Positions 52,957-60,940 of a stretch of 64,000 bases of DNA are shown here, piece after piece (the stretch's first letter is position 1; each line of letters starts with the position of its first letter). Origin of the DNA: Muribaculaceae bacterium (GTDB lineage: Bacteria > Bacteroidota > Bacteroidia > Bacteroidales > Muribaculaceae). The stretch is from assembly GCA_022509185.1 (NCBI GenBank), contig JAFLTS010000007.1, forward strand, positions 35,556 through 99,555, in the 5' to 3' direction. The position numbers and the translations under genes were made by a program. Under the pieces are notes generated by a model. It saw only the letters and a program-made list of their open reading frames with translations, was not told the origin of the DNA and ran no database searches.

Positions 52957-53065
52957 ATAATTTTAATTCCCCCGAATTATACAATCGCTAAGAATGCTAC
53001 TTACTGTCGGCAGGCCGGTGTAAGTATCTAAAGCATTTGAGGCAATTTGGGGGAATTAAAATTAT
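52957..53065. repeat. 109-bp nested palindromic element
   Basis: Outer arms at 52957-52973 and 53049-53065 are perfect 17-bp complements (ATAATTTTAATTCCCCC in the left arm). After one mismatch AATT/AATT continues the stem. Inside, AATGCT (52993-52998)/AGCATT (53032-53037) and ACTTAC (52999-53004)/GTAAGT (53020-53025) form a second stem, with CGG/CCG at the tip. It has no coding capacity and no obvious target-site duplication. It may be a MITE-like element or a structured RNA/DNA site. Confidence 0.75.
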
Positions 53066-53088
53066 GTTCAAACACTTAAAAGAAATGA

Positions 53089-53116
53089 AACCTGACCGGG
53101 GAAATCCGATCAGGTT
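53089..53116 (-). terminator. Terminator of the barrel gene at 53210
   Basis: AACCTGA (53089-53095) and TCAGGTT (53110-53116) pair, with an inner CGG/CCG. On the minus strand a T-rich tail follows. The 303-nt gap between the PIN gene and this barrel gene holds only this and the nested palindrome. Confidence 0.65.
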
Positions 53117-53209
53117 CCATATTATAAATGAGATTAAATCTTTAGATTGAGATTTTGTAGGGACCTTTACAATAAATAATTAATCTTTTCCCATTTGATT
53201 CCGAGGATT

Positions 53210-53941
53210 TTAGAAATCAACACCTATTAAAATACCAAAAGATCCGATCAATTTATTTTTAAACTTGTTTATCTTAAAGATTTCACATGTATTGGTATCT
53301 CCCCATTCACTGGTAAGTTCCTTTTCAGTAATAGAGTAATCAGTGGCAACCTTCCCGGGAAGTAAATTGTAGGTCAATCCGATATTAAACCCCACATAAC
53401 GAGAAAAACGGACCCTCATGCCTATTGTTGGTTGCATATATAATCCACTTTTATAAAAATTAAGATCTGCATCTTTATACGAGTAACCCTGATATTCTTC
53501 ATAGAGTGAAGGAACCCCTCTTGTAAACAATGAATATCCGGCTTTTAAATCAACAAATGGTACTATTTTCGAACCATTATTTAATAATCCAAACCCATCC
53601 CATCTCACATCGAAGAATATGGGGACAAATTCAGTATCTCCGCCTGAAGATGCCAGCTCTTTTAGGCCTGGATAAATACTATCCTCTAAAAAATGCAAAT
53701 TTGAATTATCACCATCTGCAGCAACAATTGCACCTGCACCGATTCCAACAAAAAACATCTCTGAAACTTGTAATCCATGAGTAGTATAAAATTGGCCTAG
53801 ATATTGTGGATAAGCAGGAAATTTCTGATTCGGATCTATGGTACCCGATACTTCTAAAAATCCTCTATATGAAACAGCATGTATATAACCGGGAAGAGTA
53901 CATACTGTCAAAAGAAGGGTCAAGACAATTATTTTTTTCAT
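53210..53941 (-). CDS. Outer membrane beta-barrel protein, linked to the caspase-like gene
   Basis: 243 residues from the ATG at 53939-53941, the first residue of the signal peptide (KKIIVLTLLLTVCTLPGYIHA); an upstream start adds 14 polar residues. The mature protein has alternating beta strands (SYRGFLEVSG, GLQVSEMFFVGIGAGAIV, FVPIFFDVRWDG, VPFVDLKAGYSLF, YMQPTIGMRVRFSRYVGFNIGLTYNL) and a final GSFGILIGVDF, matching an 8-strand-type barrel. It follows the caspase-like gene by 14 nt, so the two are probably one operon. Confidence 0.8.
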   Translation of the reverse strand: MKKIIVLTLLLTVCTLPGYIHAVSYRGFLEVSGTIDPNQKFPAYPQYLGQFYTTHGLQVSEMFFVGIGAGAIVAADGDNSNLHFLEDSIYPGLKELASSGGDTEFVPIFFDVRWDGFGLLNNGSKIVPFVDLKAGYSLFTRGVPSLYEEYQGYSYKDADLNFYKSGLYMQPTIGMRVRFSRYVGFNIGLTYNLLPGKVATDYSITEKELTSEWGDTNTCEIFKINKFKNKLIGSFGILIGVDF

Positions 53942-53955
53942 GATTCTTACATTTT

Positions 53956-55836
53956 TTATTTCTTTAAACTTATAGATCTCCAATTATCTGTCATGGAGTT
54001 GGAAAACTTTACAGAAGGAATCTGTGGCTTTTTATTCTCCAATATTGATTGTCTCGACACCTCTGTGATAATAAAATCAGACAATTCTCCCAAGGTTACT
54101 TCTCCTTTTGAATCTGATAATTTTTTCAAAAGATAATATGAAAATAATCCATGATTCTTTTCATGGTAAGGAAAAGCAGATTGGTCTGCTGTTGTAGCAC
54201 TTAAGACTACAAGATTTCCCTTAGCTACAATATCTTTTGGCTTCAATTTTATGCCACGTGAACTAGCCAGCATACCATCACCACGTAATGACCCACTGAA
54301 ACATGCATCGAGAAATACAATCACTTGATTTGCATTTAGATTTCCGAGTTGTTCGAAAAGACTATTCATTGGATAGCAAACTGAAAGCTGATTTCCTGTA
54401 GCATCTATAGGCAAAAGATAAGCATCCCTGGATTTTTCATCGGGTACTCCATGTCCGGCATAGTAAAAGATTAAATTGATATCGCCATTATAGGCCTCTG
54501 AAATAAGAGTTATATCTTCTAAAGCAACCACCATGTCACCATAACTTGCATCATAATAAGTTCGGATATTTTTTTCTGGTATTCCTAAGGTTCTGTTGCA
54601 ATACTTTTCAAATATCCTCGCATCATTCATGGCATATTCCACAGGAGCGACACGTTGATAATTTTCATTTCCTATAATAACAGCAAAAGTACGTGAATTG
54701 ACACCGATTGCTTCAGGTATTTCAATGTCTATTATATCGGGAGAATATTTATCTCGTCTGCTCCCGGTTAAATTTGCTGATTCAGAGGCAATCATTTGTT
54801 CGTATTCTTTTAAAGAAGCTAAAGATGTAATATTTTGAGCATATAATGACAAATCATCTTCATCAAAGGTTCTTACTGACTTATAAACTTTACCATCTAT
54901 GATAAAATCACAATCCAAAACGCTTAATTCTCCATCAAGAATACCATAATCTGGTTTAAGTATTACTTTATTCCAGTTCTTAATAAAAAATTCCTCTTCC
55001 TCTTTAGGCACGTTTACATAAAGGTTGCCCATAGTTGGTGTCAGAATTACAAAAAATTCATATTCCGGATTATAATTTTCAAGTGAACCCCGTAAGATGG
55101 AAGGTGCCAATTCTTTAACATATTCTTTTTTGGATTCAATTAGATATTCATCAATCATTCTTTTTCTATTTGATTCCGTTACTCTTGACTCCCATTGAGC
55201 TACTGTTTCGTAATCTTTACGTTTTTGCCAATCTTCAATTGGCTTTTTAACTTTTTCTGCCGTATATTCACTGAATGTTTTGTTGTTTTTAAAACGAGTT
55301 AAAGAAACTGCTCCCAACTCTTGCACTTTTTTATAGAATGGGCTCTCTTGACAATTCAGAATACAATCATATACTATATAAGGAGGATAAGGTACAGAAA
55401 TACCATTAACATTTTCTAAAGAGGGACAATCCTTGAATATTCCGGCTTCTCCAAAACCATAATTTCCTTTATCCAGAACCACTTCAGCTTGATCGGGAAG
55501 GATGGCGGAAATTAAGTCGGGACAGTTCCAGAAAGCACTTCTTCCAATTTTATTTATCGTGGAAGGCAACACAATAGTTTTAAGATTCTTGCATCCTCTG
55601 AAAGCATTCGTTTCAATTTCTGTAACCGGATATTCTCTTCCATCTAATATTATATGATCTGGAATAATAACATCGGAAGGCAAAACCTTTTTATCTGGAA
55701 CGGATACACTGGCTATCCCTTTAGTACCAACTCCACTTATTGTATATTTAATGCCATCAATTAAAACATTCTTTGCTCCGTATCCATTAAAAGAAACCCA
55801 TAATAAAAAAACTAAGAGATAAAACCGGGATTTCAT
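53956..55836 (-). CDS. Secreted caspase-like protease (C14) with BspA-type leucine-rich repeats
   Basis: 626 residues from the ATG at 55834-55836, where the signal peptide KSRFYLLVFLLWVSFNGYG begins; an upstream ATG adds ten Arg-rich residues. Residues ~60-160 carry BspA-like repeats (VTEIETNAFRGCKNLKTIVLP, KIGRSAFWNCPDL). A helical middle region follows. The C-terminal ~230 residues are a caspase/metacaspase p20-like domain: FAVIIGNENYQ, catalytic H462 in YYAGHG and C512 in FLDACFSGS. Both dyad residues are present. Family members cleave after Arg/Lys or Asp. A secreted caspase with LRRs, coupled to a beta-barrel, suggests surface or periplasmic proteolysis. Confidence 0.85.
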   Translation of the reverse strand: MKSRFYLLVFLLWVSFNGYGAKNVLIDGIKYTISGVGTKGIASVSVPDKKVLPSDVIIPDHIILDGREYPVTEIETNAFRGCKNLKTIVLPSTINKIGRSAFWNCPDLISAILPDQAEVVLDKGNYGFGEAGIFKDCPSLENVNGISVPYPPYIVYDCILNCQESPFYKKVQELGAVSLTRFKNNKTFSEYTAEKVKKPIEDWQKRKDYETVAQWESRVTESNRKRMIDEYLIESKKEYVKELAPSILRGSLENYNPEYEFFVILTPTMGNLYVNVPKEEEEFFIKNWNKVILKPDYGILDGELSVLDCDFIIDGKVYKSVRTFDEDDLSLYAQNITSLASLKEYEQMIASESANLTGSRRDKYSPDIIDIEIPEAIGVNSRTFAVIIGNENYQRVAPVEYAMNDARIFEKYCNRTLGIPEKNIRTYYDASYGDMVVALEDITLISEAYNGDINLIFYYAGHGVPDEKSRDAYLLPIDATGNQLSVCYPMNSLFEQLGNLNANQVIVFLDACFSGSLRGDGMLASSRGIKLKPKDIVAKGNLVVLSATTADQSAFPYHEKNHGLFSYYLLKKLSDSKGEVTLGELSDFIITEVSRQSILENKKPQIPSVKFSNSMTDNWRSISLKK

Positions 55837-55883
55837 ATCCAATAAAGACCTCCGGACTCTCCTCATTGGCGATTAGGTTATAA

Positions 55884-56232
55884 AAAAGAAAGACGTGAGA
55901 GTCTGTACTGTTGCTCTTCACGTTCTTTGAGGCTCTCGCATTGTCTTATCCGATATGAGGAGCAACGCCGAAGCCCACGTCTGTATGAATTGTTAAAAAG
56001 AATCCTCACGAATTCAATCTCATACAAATCATACCACGAGGACATCTACCATTGCCGTTTCTTGATCGGATATAGAATTTGCGAGATTCCAAAGAACCAA
56101 GAAAAAAGCGAAGTAAACGCCTTCTATTTATTATGTCTGCATACCCTCCCGCTTACCCATATCGGGCTTCGATGGGCGATATGCATCACAAATTTAATCA
56201 AAAATGTTTATTCTCATATCCATGAGGATTGA
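55884..56232. other. Structured, apparently gene-free region upstream of the caspase gene
   Basis: Within the 708-nt gap between the caspase-like and 56545 genes. A TTG-started frame of 101 codons (55927-56232, plus strand) has odd composition and no recognisable domain; I do not call it a gene. Two mutually exclusive hairpins are visible: ACGTGAGAG (55892-55900) with CTCTTCACGT (55913-55922), and GTTGCTC (55909-55915) with GAGCAAC (55959-55965). A minus-strand -7 match TAAATTTG (56189-56196) would give the caspase gene a leader of about 340 nt containing these structures. A dispersed repeat is the alternative. Confidence 0.4.
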
Positions 56233-56286
56233 ATTTCTATTCTAATTTTAGGTAAAGTAAGGTCTGTTCTTTCTACCTTGAGAATT

Positions 56287-56420
56287 ATGAAAAAAGGAAT
56301 TAACCTGCGATTCTGGTACCCTAATAATTACGATTTTTTTTGAATCTCCCATACAGATTTTTAAGAGAAGCCATGAGAAAGAAAATGAGTCAGTTAATGG
56401 TAGAAGAGGCTTTTAAATAA
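56287..56420 (+). pseudogene. Possible short broken reading frame
   Basis: An ATG at 56287 opens 18 codons that end in TGA within a run of eight T (56334-56341). A -1 shift at that run would join a second stretch ending at 56420, giving about 44 residues with a basic C-terminus (FLREAMRKKMSQLMVEEAF). It may be a gene remnant, a slippage-controlled peptide or chance. Confidence 0.2.
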
Positions 56421-56493
56421 GGACATTGAATAGGTCTATTGGGATAATTGATTTAAATAACAGATCTTCTATATTAAAAGTAAGATAAGAAAG

Positions 56494-56521
56494 GAGCCTG
56501 ACCGGAATTTCGATCAGGCTC
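56494..56521 (-). terminator. Terminator of the 56545 gene
   Basis: GAGCCTGA (56494-56501) and TCAGGCTC (56514-56521), perfect 8-bp arms, with a T-rich tail on the minus strand. The CCTGACCGG core resembles the hairpin at 53089. Confidence 0.75.
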
Positions 56522-56544
56522 TATTAAAGGATATTATCACTCTA

Positions 56545-57012
56545 TTATTTAATCTGGGGTTGGGATGAATTGATTGTGTCAATAAATTCCCGGCATTTTT
56601 TTACAAAATTATCATCATAGGGGTAATTCTGCATCAGAGAATTAGTAAAGTCTATAGCTTGTTGTTTCTCTCCTGCTTTCCAATAAGCTAAAGCAAGACG
56701 AAGCCCCGCCTGCTGGGCCGTGTATGGTTCACCGTTAAGCTTGGCATTCTCATACTGCATTTCAAGATTCCCGATCATTTCGGAAAGCTCCTCTTGAGAT
56801 GCTGACATCACATCATTTGTTTCCTCAAAATCTCCTGCCGGAGAAGCGACATAATTGGGATTTTCCGAAAGTTCCGGAGTTTCTATGGTTTCTCGTTCCG
56901 GCAGATGATATAAGGAAAATATGCATAAAAATAAAATCACAGCTATAGAACCTACGGCTACAACAGCCACTAAGGTCTTTCTGTTTTTCTTTGGTTGTTG
57001 ATTCACCTCCAT
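56545..57012 (-). CDS. Membrane-anchored protein with one TPR-like unit
   Basis: 155 residues, not recognised as a named family. A short cytoplasmic Lys-rich N-terminus is followed by one membrane helix (TLVAVVAVGSIAVILFLCIFSLY, about 13-35), an acidic Pro/Glu-rich linker, and a helical C-terminal part. There, YTAQQAGLRLALAYWKAGEKQQAIDFTNSLMQNYP resembles a tetratricopeptide unit. The bulk would face the periplasm. It may serve as an adaptor; there is no catalytic motif. It is divergent from the GH32 gene. Confidence 0.7.
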   Translation of the reverse strand: MEVNQQPKKNRKTLVAVVAVGSIAVILFLCIFSLYHLPERETIETPELSENPNYVASPAGDFEETNDVMSASQEELSEMIGNLEMQYENAKLNGEPYTAQQAGLRLALAYWKAGEKQQAIDFTNSLMQNYPYDDNFVKKCREFIDTINSSQPQIK

Positions 57013-57023
57013 AAAATTTTCAT

Positions 57024-57056
57024 TTTGATAATATAACGGATGTTACCTTATATTTG
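57024..57056 (+). promoter_or_regulatory. Consensus promoter of the GH32 gene
   Basis: TTTG (57024-57027), 21 bp, TATATTTG (57049-57056). A second -7 match, TATTTTTG (57131-57138), lies nearer the start with only a TCTG at the -33 position. Confidence 0.6.
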
Positions 57057-57153
57057 TTTAAATGTGAAATTTTTAGAAGAAACGCCTAAATCTTATAACC
57101 CTAATTCTGTGAAAAGAATCAGGATTTTTTTATTTTTGTAAAAAATATATATT

Positions 57154-58629
57154 ATGAGAAATATTCATTTAGCTATATTACTGACTTTTATAAGCATTAA
57201 CTTTGGTTTCTCACAAAGGTTTGACAGTTTGCCCCCGGCTACATATAAAGAATTATACCGACCTCAATACCATTATACACCTGGTCACCGCTGGATGGGA
57301 GATCCCAGTGGACTTCTTAAATTCAATGGTAAATATAGGGCTTATAATTGGGGAGCATCCGAGAGTGATGACCTTATTTATTGGAAAGAATTAAACTCTC
57401 ATTCCATCAAAGGGATGCCACAAAATATCTCTGCCTTCACGGGTAGCACGGTTGTAGATAAAGATAATACATCCGGATACGGCGAAAACAGCGTGATTGC
57501 TGTCTTCACAGTTTTCGATAAGGAAAGCAAGAAACAGGCCCAGGGAATTGCCTATAGTTCTGACGAAGGTGAAACCTTTCATTATTTCGACAGAAATCCT
57601 GTATTAGATATATGGAGCACTGAATTCAGGGATCCTACCGTAATTTTTGACCAACAATCCGAGCAATGGATAATGGTTGTGGCAAAAGCACTTGAAAAGA
57701 AAGTAGCCTTTTATGGTTCTAAAGATCTACGCGAATGGAAATGGCTTAGTGATTTCGGACCCTTGGGAGATTCCGATAGATCCTGGGAGTGTCCCGACAT
57801 ATTCCAACTTCCTGTTGACGGAGACCGGGAAAACATGAAATGGATACTCGTTGTTTCGGTCAATTGGGACAGAGAACAATATTTTATCGGAAACTTTGAC
57901 GGAGAAAAATTTGTGGCGGATGAGCCTGATCAGTATCCTCTTTACATAGATCAGGGACTTGATTATTATGCTTCACGCGTTTTTCAGGATTATGATACAA
58001 AAGATGCTCCCGTTTACACAATCGGATGGGTTTGCAAGTGGGATTATGCCCAGACTCAACCATCCGAATGGGGTAAAGGAATATGGTCTATTCCACGGGA
58101 ATACAGTCTGAGAACAACAGCCGACGGATTACGTCTTTTTCAGTCTCCTCTTCCGGCTCTTGTGAATCTGAGGAAAAATCCCTACTCTTTTTCCAAGACT
58201 CTCAAAACCGGAGTAACAGAATTGAAGCCTTTGGAAAAGTATAACAATACTTATGAACTTGAAGTGGAATTCTCTCAAAATGATTCTTCCACTTTCGGAT
58301 TATATTTATGTGAAGGAGAGAATAGAAAGCTATCTCTAAGCTATGATCCCGCGTCTCAGTATATCACATTGGATAGAACTAATGTCACAAATGCTGAAAT
58401 ACCTAAGTTTGAAAGAACCGCGATAAGCAAGGTGCCGATGGAAAACGGGAAGTTACTTCTTAATATTTTCGTAGATAAGTCTACCGTTGAAGTCTTTGTA
58501 AACAACGGAGCGGCAGTGCTGACGGCATTGACCTACCCTTCTGAAAGTCAAAATGGAGTAAGTATATTCACACTGGGTAATTCCACAAAAGTGAGGCTTA
58601 ACGCATGGGAATTGAATTCCATATGGTAA
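57154..58629 (+). CDS. Glycoside hydrolase family 32 enzyme (fructan/sucrose hydrolase type)
   Basis: 491 residues. Signal peptide to about residue 20 (ending FGFSQ). Five-bladed propeller with the catalytic triad in place: nucleophile D50 in WMGDPSG, transition-state D160 in EFRDP, acid/base E212 in WECPD. The usual first motif MNDPNG is changed to MGDPSG at two positions. The C-terminal beta-sandwich has the ending LLNIFVDKSTVEVFVNNG, typical of GH32. It cleaves fructosyl linkages; the substrate is uncertain because of the altered first motif. It stands alone, without SusC/SusD or a fructokinase. Confidence 0.88.
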   Translation: MRNIHLAILLTFISINFGFSQRFDSLPPATYKELYRPQYHYTPGHRWMGDPSGLLKFNGKYRAYNWGASESDDLIYWKELNSHSIKGMPQNISAFTGSTVVDKDNTSGYGENSVIAVFTVFDKESKKQAQGIAYSSDEGETFHYFDRNPVLDIWSTEFRDPTVIFDQQSEQWIMVVAKALEKKVAFYGSKDLREWKWLSDFGPLGDSDRSWECPDIFQLPVDGDRENMKWILVVSVNWDREQYFIGNFDGEKFVADEPDQYPLYIDQGLDYYASRVFQDYDTKDAPVYTIGWVCKWDYAQTQPSEWGKGIWSIPREYSLRTTADGLRLFQSPLPALVNLRKNPYSFSKTLKTGVTELKPLEKYNNTYELEVEFSQNDSSTFGLYLCEGENRKLSLSYDPASQYITLDRTNVTNAEIPKFERTAISKVPMENGKLLLNIFVDKSTVEVFVNNGAAVLTALTYPSESQNGVSIFTLGNSTKVRLNAWELNSIW

Positions 58630-58698
58630 GCCTCAGCTTGAAAGCGCCTTTCGAATAATAAAATATGAGAATATAGGGAGAATATCTTAAAACATACC

Positions 58699-59577
58699 TT
58701 AATAAATAGGAGTCAGAGTATATCCTCGATTTTTGAGTCCCTGTATAATTCCTTCAGGTCCGGCAAGATGTAAAGCACCGACCACGATAAAAGAAGGAGT
58801 CTCATCTATTATTGCAGGGAGTCTCTCCATCCAATCTCTGTTTCTTTTATAAAGAATATTTTCCATGAATTCGGGATATTCATCCTCCTCCCTTGACACT
58901 TCCAACATGGCATCAAGATCTCGGTTTTGATAAGCTGTACTTATTTTCTGAGCCGTTTCTATTGATTTTTCCGGATTTTTTAACATTTCAATTAAAGTTT
59001 CTGCCTGTACCGACAATGGGATAGAATTGAAAAGCATCTCACCCTGATATTCGGGAGTTTCCAATGCAATGATTTTTTTATTTTCCTTAACTCCTGTCTG
59101 TAAGAAATATGTATCAAGTTGTTGGGAGGGATCATAACCGGGCATAACTTCCATACTCATTCCGGCAGCCAGCATGGTAGAAACAGCCATCGGTTTCAAA
59201 GATTCCAACATCTGTAACTGCATCCCCGGCATGGGAGACCATTTCTCAAACTGAACATTCAGAGAATCCAGATTTTCTCCTTTTAACAATACTGAAAGAG
59301 TACTGTCTTGTGGCGCCATCATATAAGATTGTAAAGCCATAGATAGAGCCAAAGGGTCCATTGTAAGGTCAATTTCTCCCACTACTTGACCCGTTTCATT
59401 AAAATATTTCATGGCACCCGATTCTTCCACTACTGATATAGGAGAAAGATGGTGACTACCGAATATATAAGAAGGATTTGAATTTCCCTCCTTCTCTACC
59501 TTATAAAATATCTGACCAAAAGAAATCGAGATAGAAAGGAGTGTGAATAAAAGAATGGGTATTAATTTCTTTTTCAT
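58699..59577 (-). CDS. TraB/GumN family protein
   Basis: 292 residues with a signal peptide (KKKLIPILLFTLLSISISFG). The TraB/GumN signature begins with YIFGSHHLSP at about residues 37-46 and ends with FIVVGALHLAGPEGII near 270; the two GxxH-type motifs are the predicted metal-site residues in this Tiki-like metalloprotease superfamily. The middle includes YKRNRDWMERL, the RNxxW/M motif. It lies 10 nt after a membrane protein in an ECF sigma operon, so it may be part of an envelope stress response. Enzymatic activity is not proven for bacterial members. Confidence 0.85.
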   Translation of the reverse strand: MKKKLIPILLFTLLSISISFGQIFYKVEKEGNSNPSYIFGSHHLSPISVVEESGAMKYFNETGQVVGEIDLTMDPLALSMALQSYMMAPQDSTLSVLLKGENLDSLNVQFEKWSPMPGMQLQMLESLKPMAVSTMLAAGMSMEVMPGYDPSQQLDTYFLQTGVKENKKIIALETPEYQGEMLFNSIPLSVQAETLIEMLKNPEKSIETAQKISTAYQNRDLDAMLEVSREEDEYPEFMENILYKRNRDWMERLPAIIDETPSFIVVGALHLAGPEGIIQGLKNRGYTLTPIY

Positions 59578-59587
59578 AATATATAAT

Positions 59588-60181
59588 TTAATCTCTGTTT
59601 TGTAATAATCGATAATATTTAGAAAATTTCAATAATTGTGTAGTTCCGATAATCAAACCTATTATACCTCCGGTAATCATTCCAAATATAACCACTTCGT
59701 CAGAATCCATAGCCAAAGCAAAGAGGATAACTGCTCCTATGGCAATGGGCAATCCTATTATAACTGCTAATTTATGAATCTTCCAGTTAGTAGCTGCAAT
59801 TTTGGAAATCTGAGTTACGGAAGAATTATAAATATCTATATTTTTTACATTATGCATAAGATAGAAATCAATCATCACTTCGCCCAAAAAGAAAAGTGCC
59901 CAATAAATTAAAACAGGCCATCTGTATTTTTCGACAATCTCAGGGTTAAAGTAAAAAAAGGCGCTCATAACAAACAACATAAATATCTCAACACCAACAA
60001 ATATTGCATATTTATTTATGAGCCTCTCACGGGCAGACTTATAATCAGAATTCAAAACCTTACGAGCCAATCTTTTGTTTTCTTCCTCCAGATGTCCCAG
60101 CCGTAGATTAATTTCCTGCCACATTATCTTTATATCATCTATTTCGTTTATATTTTCCTGATATGAATTCATATTTTTCAA
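59588..60181 (-). CDS. Membrane protein, putative partner of the ECF sigma factor
   Basis: 197 residues. The N-terminal part is helical/coiled coil (about 16-45), then four membrane helices at about 58-78, 88-108, 138-158 and 162-182, with a cytoplasmic tail. It overlaps the sigma factor stop by 4 bases (ATGA), the usual position of an anti-sigma factor, but it has no zinc-binding anti-sigma motif and no periplasmic domain. Its function is therefore inferred only from position. Confidence 0.65.
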   Translation of the reverse strand: MKNMNSYQENINEIDDIKIMWQEINLRLGHLEEENKRLARKVLNSDYKSARERLINKYAIFVGVEIFMLFVMSAFFYFNPEIVEKYRWPVLIYWALFFLGEVMIDFYLMHNVKNIDIYNSSVTQISKIAATNWKIHKLAVIIGLPIAIGAVILFALAMDSDEVVIFGMITGGIIGLIIGTTQLLKFSKYYRLLQNRD

Positions 60182-60672
60182 ATCTCATTATTCATTTTGA
60201 CAAGCTTTTCCTTTATCCTCTTTAATCTTGTAGCCACGGTATTACGGTTTAAACCGGTGAGATCGGAAATTTCTTCGTAATTTTTTTCGTCAAGCCACAT
60301 CAGCAGTATCACTCTGTCGTTGTATGATAACATTCTTATTAAAGAAAACAAAGTCTTATATTTTTCTACTGTCTGAAGAGTCTCTTCGGCTTGTTTATCC
60401 AATACATTCTCTAAGGGAAGTGTCTTTTTAAATTTCTTTTCCTTGCGTTGGAATGAAATACAAGTATTGAAACTCACGCGGTAAATCCAGGTTGATGTTT
60501 TCGAATTTTTAAGAAAGTGTTCCCATCCTTTCCAGATATTGAATAATACTTCCTGCCTTAAATCCTTGAATTCCTCAGTATCCGCAGAAAATGAAAGACA
60601 AATTCTGTTGATTAAATCTCCATAAAGATTAACTGCGTCTTCGAATTCTTTTTCTCTGTTAATATCATCCAT
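60178..60672 (-). CDS. ECF-type RNA polymerase sigma factor
   Basis: 164 residues. Region 2 has EEFKDLRQEVLFNIWKGWEHF followed by STWIYRVSFNTCISFQRK (-10 recognition). Region 4 has YEEISDLTGLNRNTVATRLKRIKEKL, a clear helix-turn-helix for the -35. Regions 1 and 3 are absent. It is the first gene of the operon with the membrane protein and TraB/GumN protein, and is divergent from the 60941 gene. No autoregulatory promoter was recognised in the 268-nt gap. Confidence 0.93.
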   Translation of the reverse strand: MDDINREKEFEDAVNLYGDLINRICLSFSADTEEFKDLRQEVLFNIWKGWEHFLKNSKTSTWIYRVSFNTCISFQRKEKKFKKTLPLENVLDKQAEETLQTVEKYKTLFSLIRMLSYNDRVILLMWLDEKNYEEISDLTGLNRNTVATRLKRIKEKLVKMNNEI

Positions 60673-60918
60673 AGATTCTTACTGACAATAATAAGACGCA
60701 GTTACTTTAAATTAGTTTCACAAAGAATAATTTTTTTGAGATAAGGAGAATGAGATCCCGGATTATAATGACGAAAAAGAGTCGTAATAAGAATTGCAGG
60801 GATATTTTAATACTGAAGACTAAGTGCACAATGGCAAAGAATACTGTTATCTTTATAGATTGTTTTGTCTGTCTTAAGAGATCCCTTATATTTTGTCATT
60901 CCTCTTTATTTATTTAAG

Positions 60919-60926
60919 TAATTTTG
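60919..60926 (+). promoter_or_regulatory. Putative -7 element for the 60941 pair
   Basis: TAATTTTG, 14 nt before the ATG at 60941; TTTG at 60892-60895 leaves a 23-bp spacer, slightly long. The leader would be very short. Confidence 0.4.
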
Positions 60927-60940
60927 AAGAAAAAATAAAG

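Noticed and set aside
55927..56232. A TTG-started 101-codon frame
   Set aside because: Composition is rich in Ile, Leu, His, Tyr and Cys without a domain, there is no promoter on that strand, and the segment has hairpin structure. More likely non-coding.
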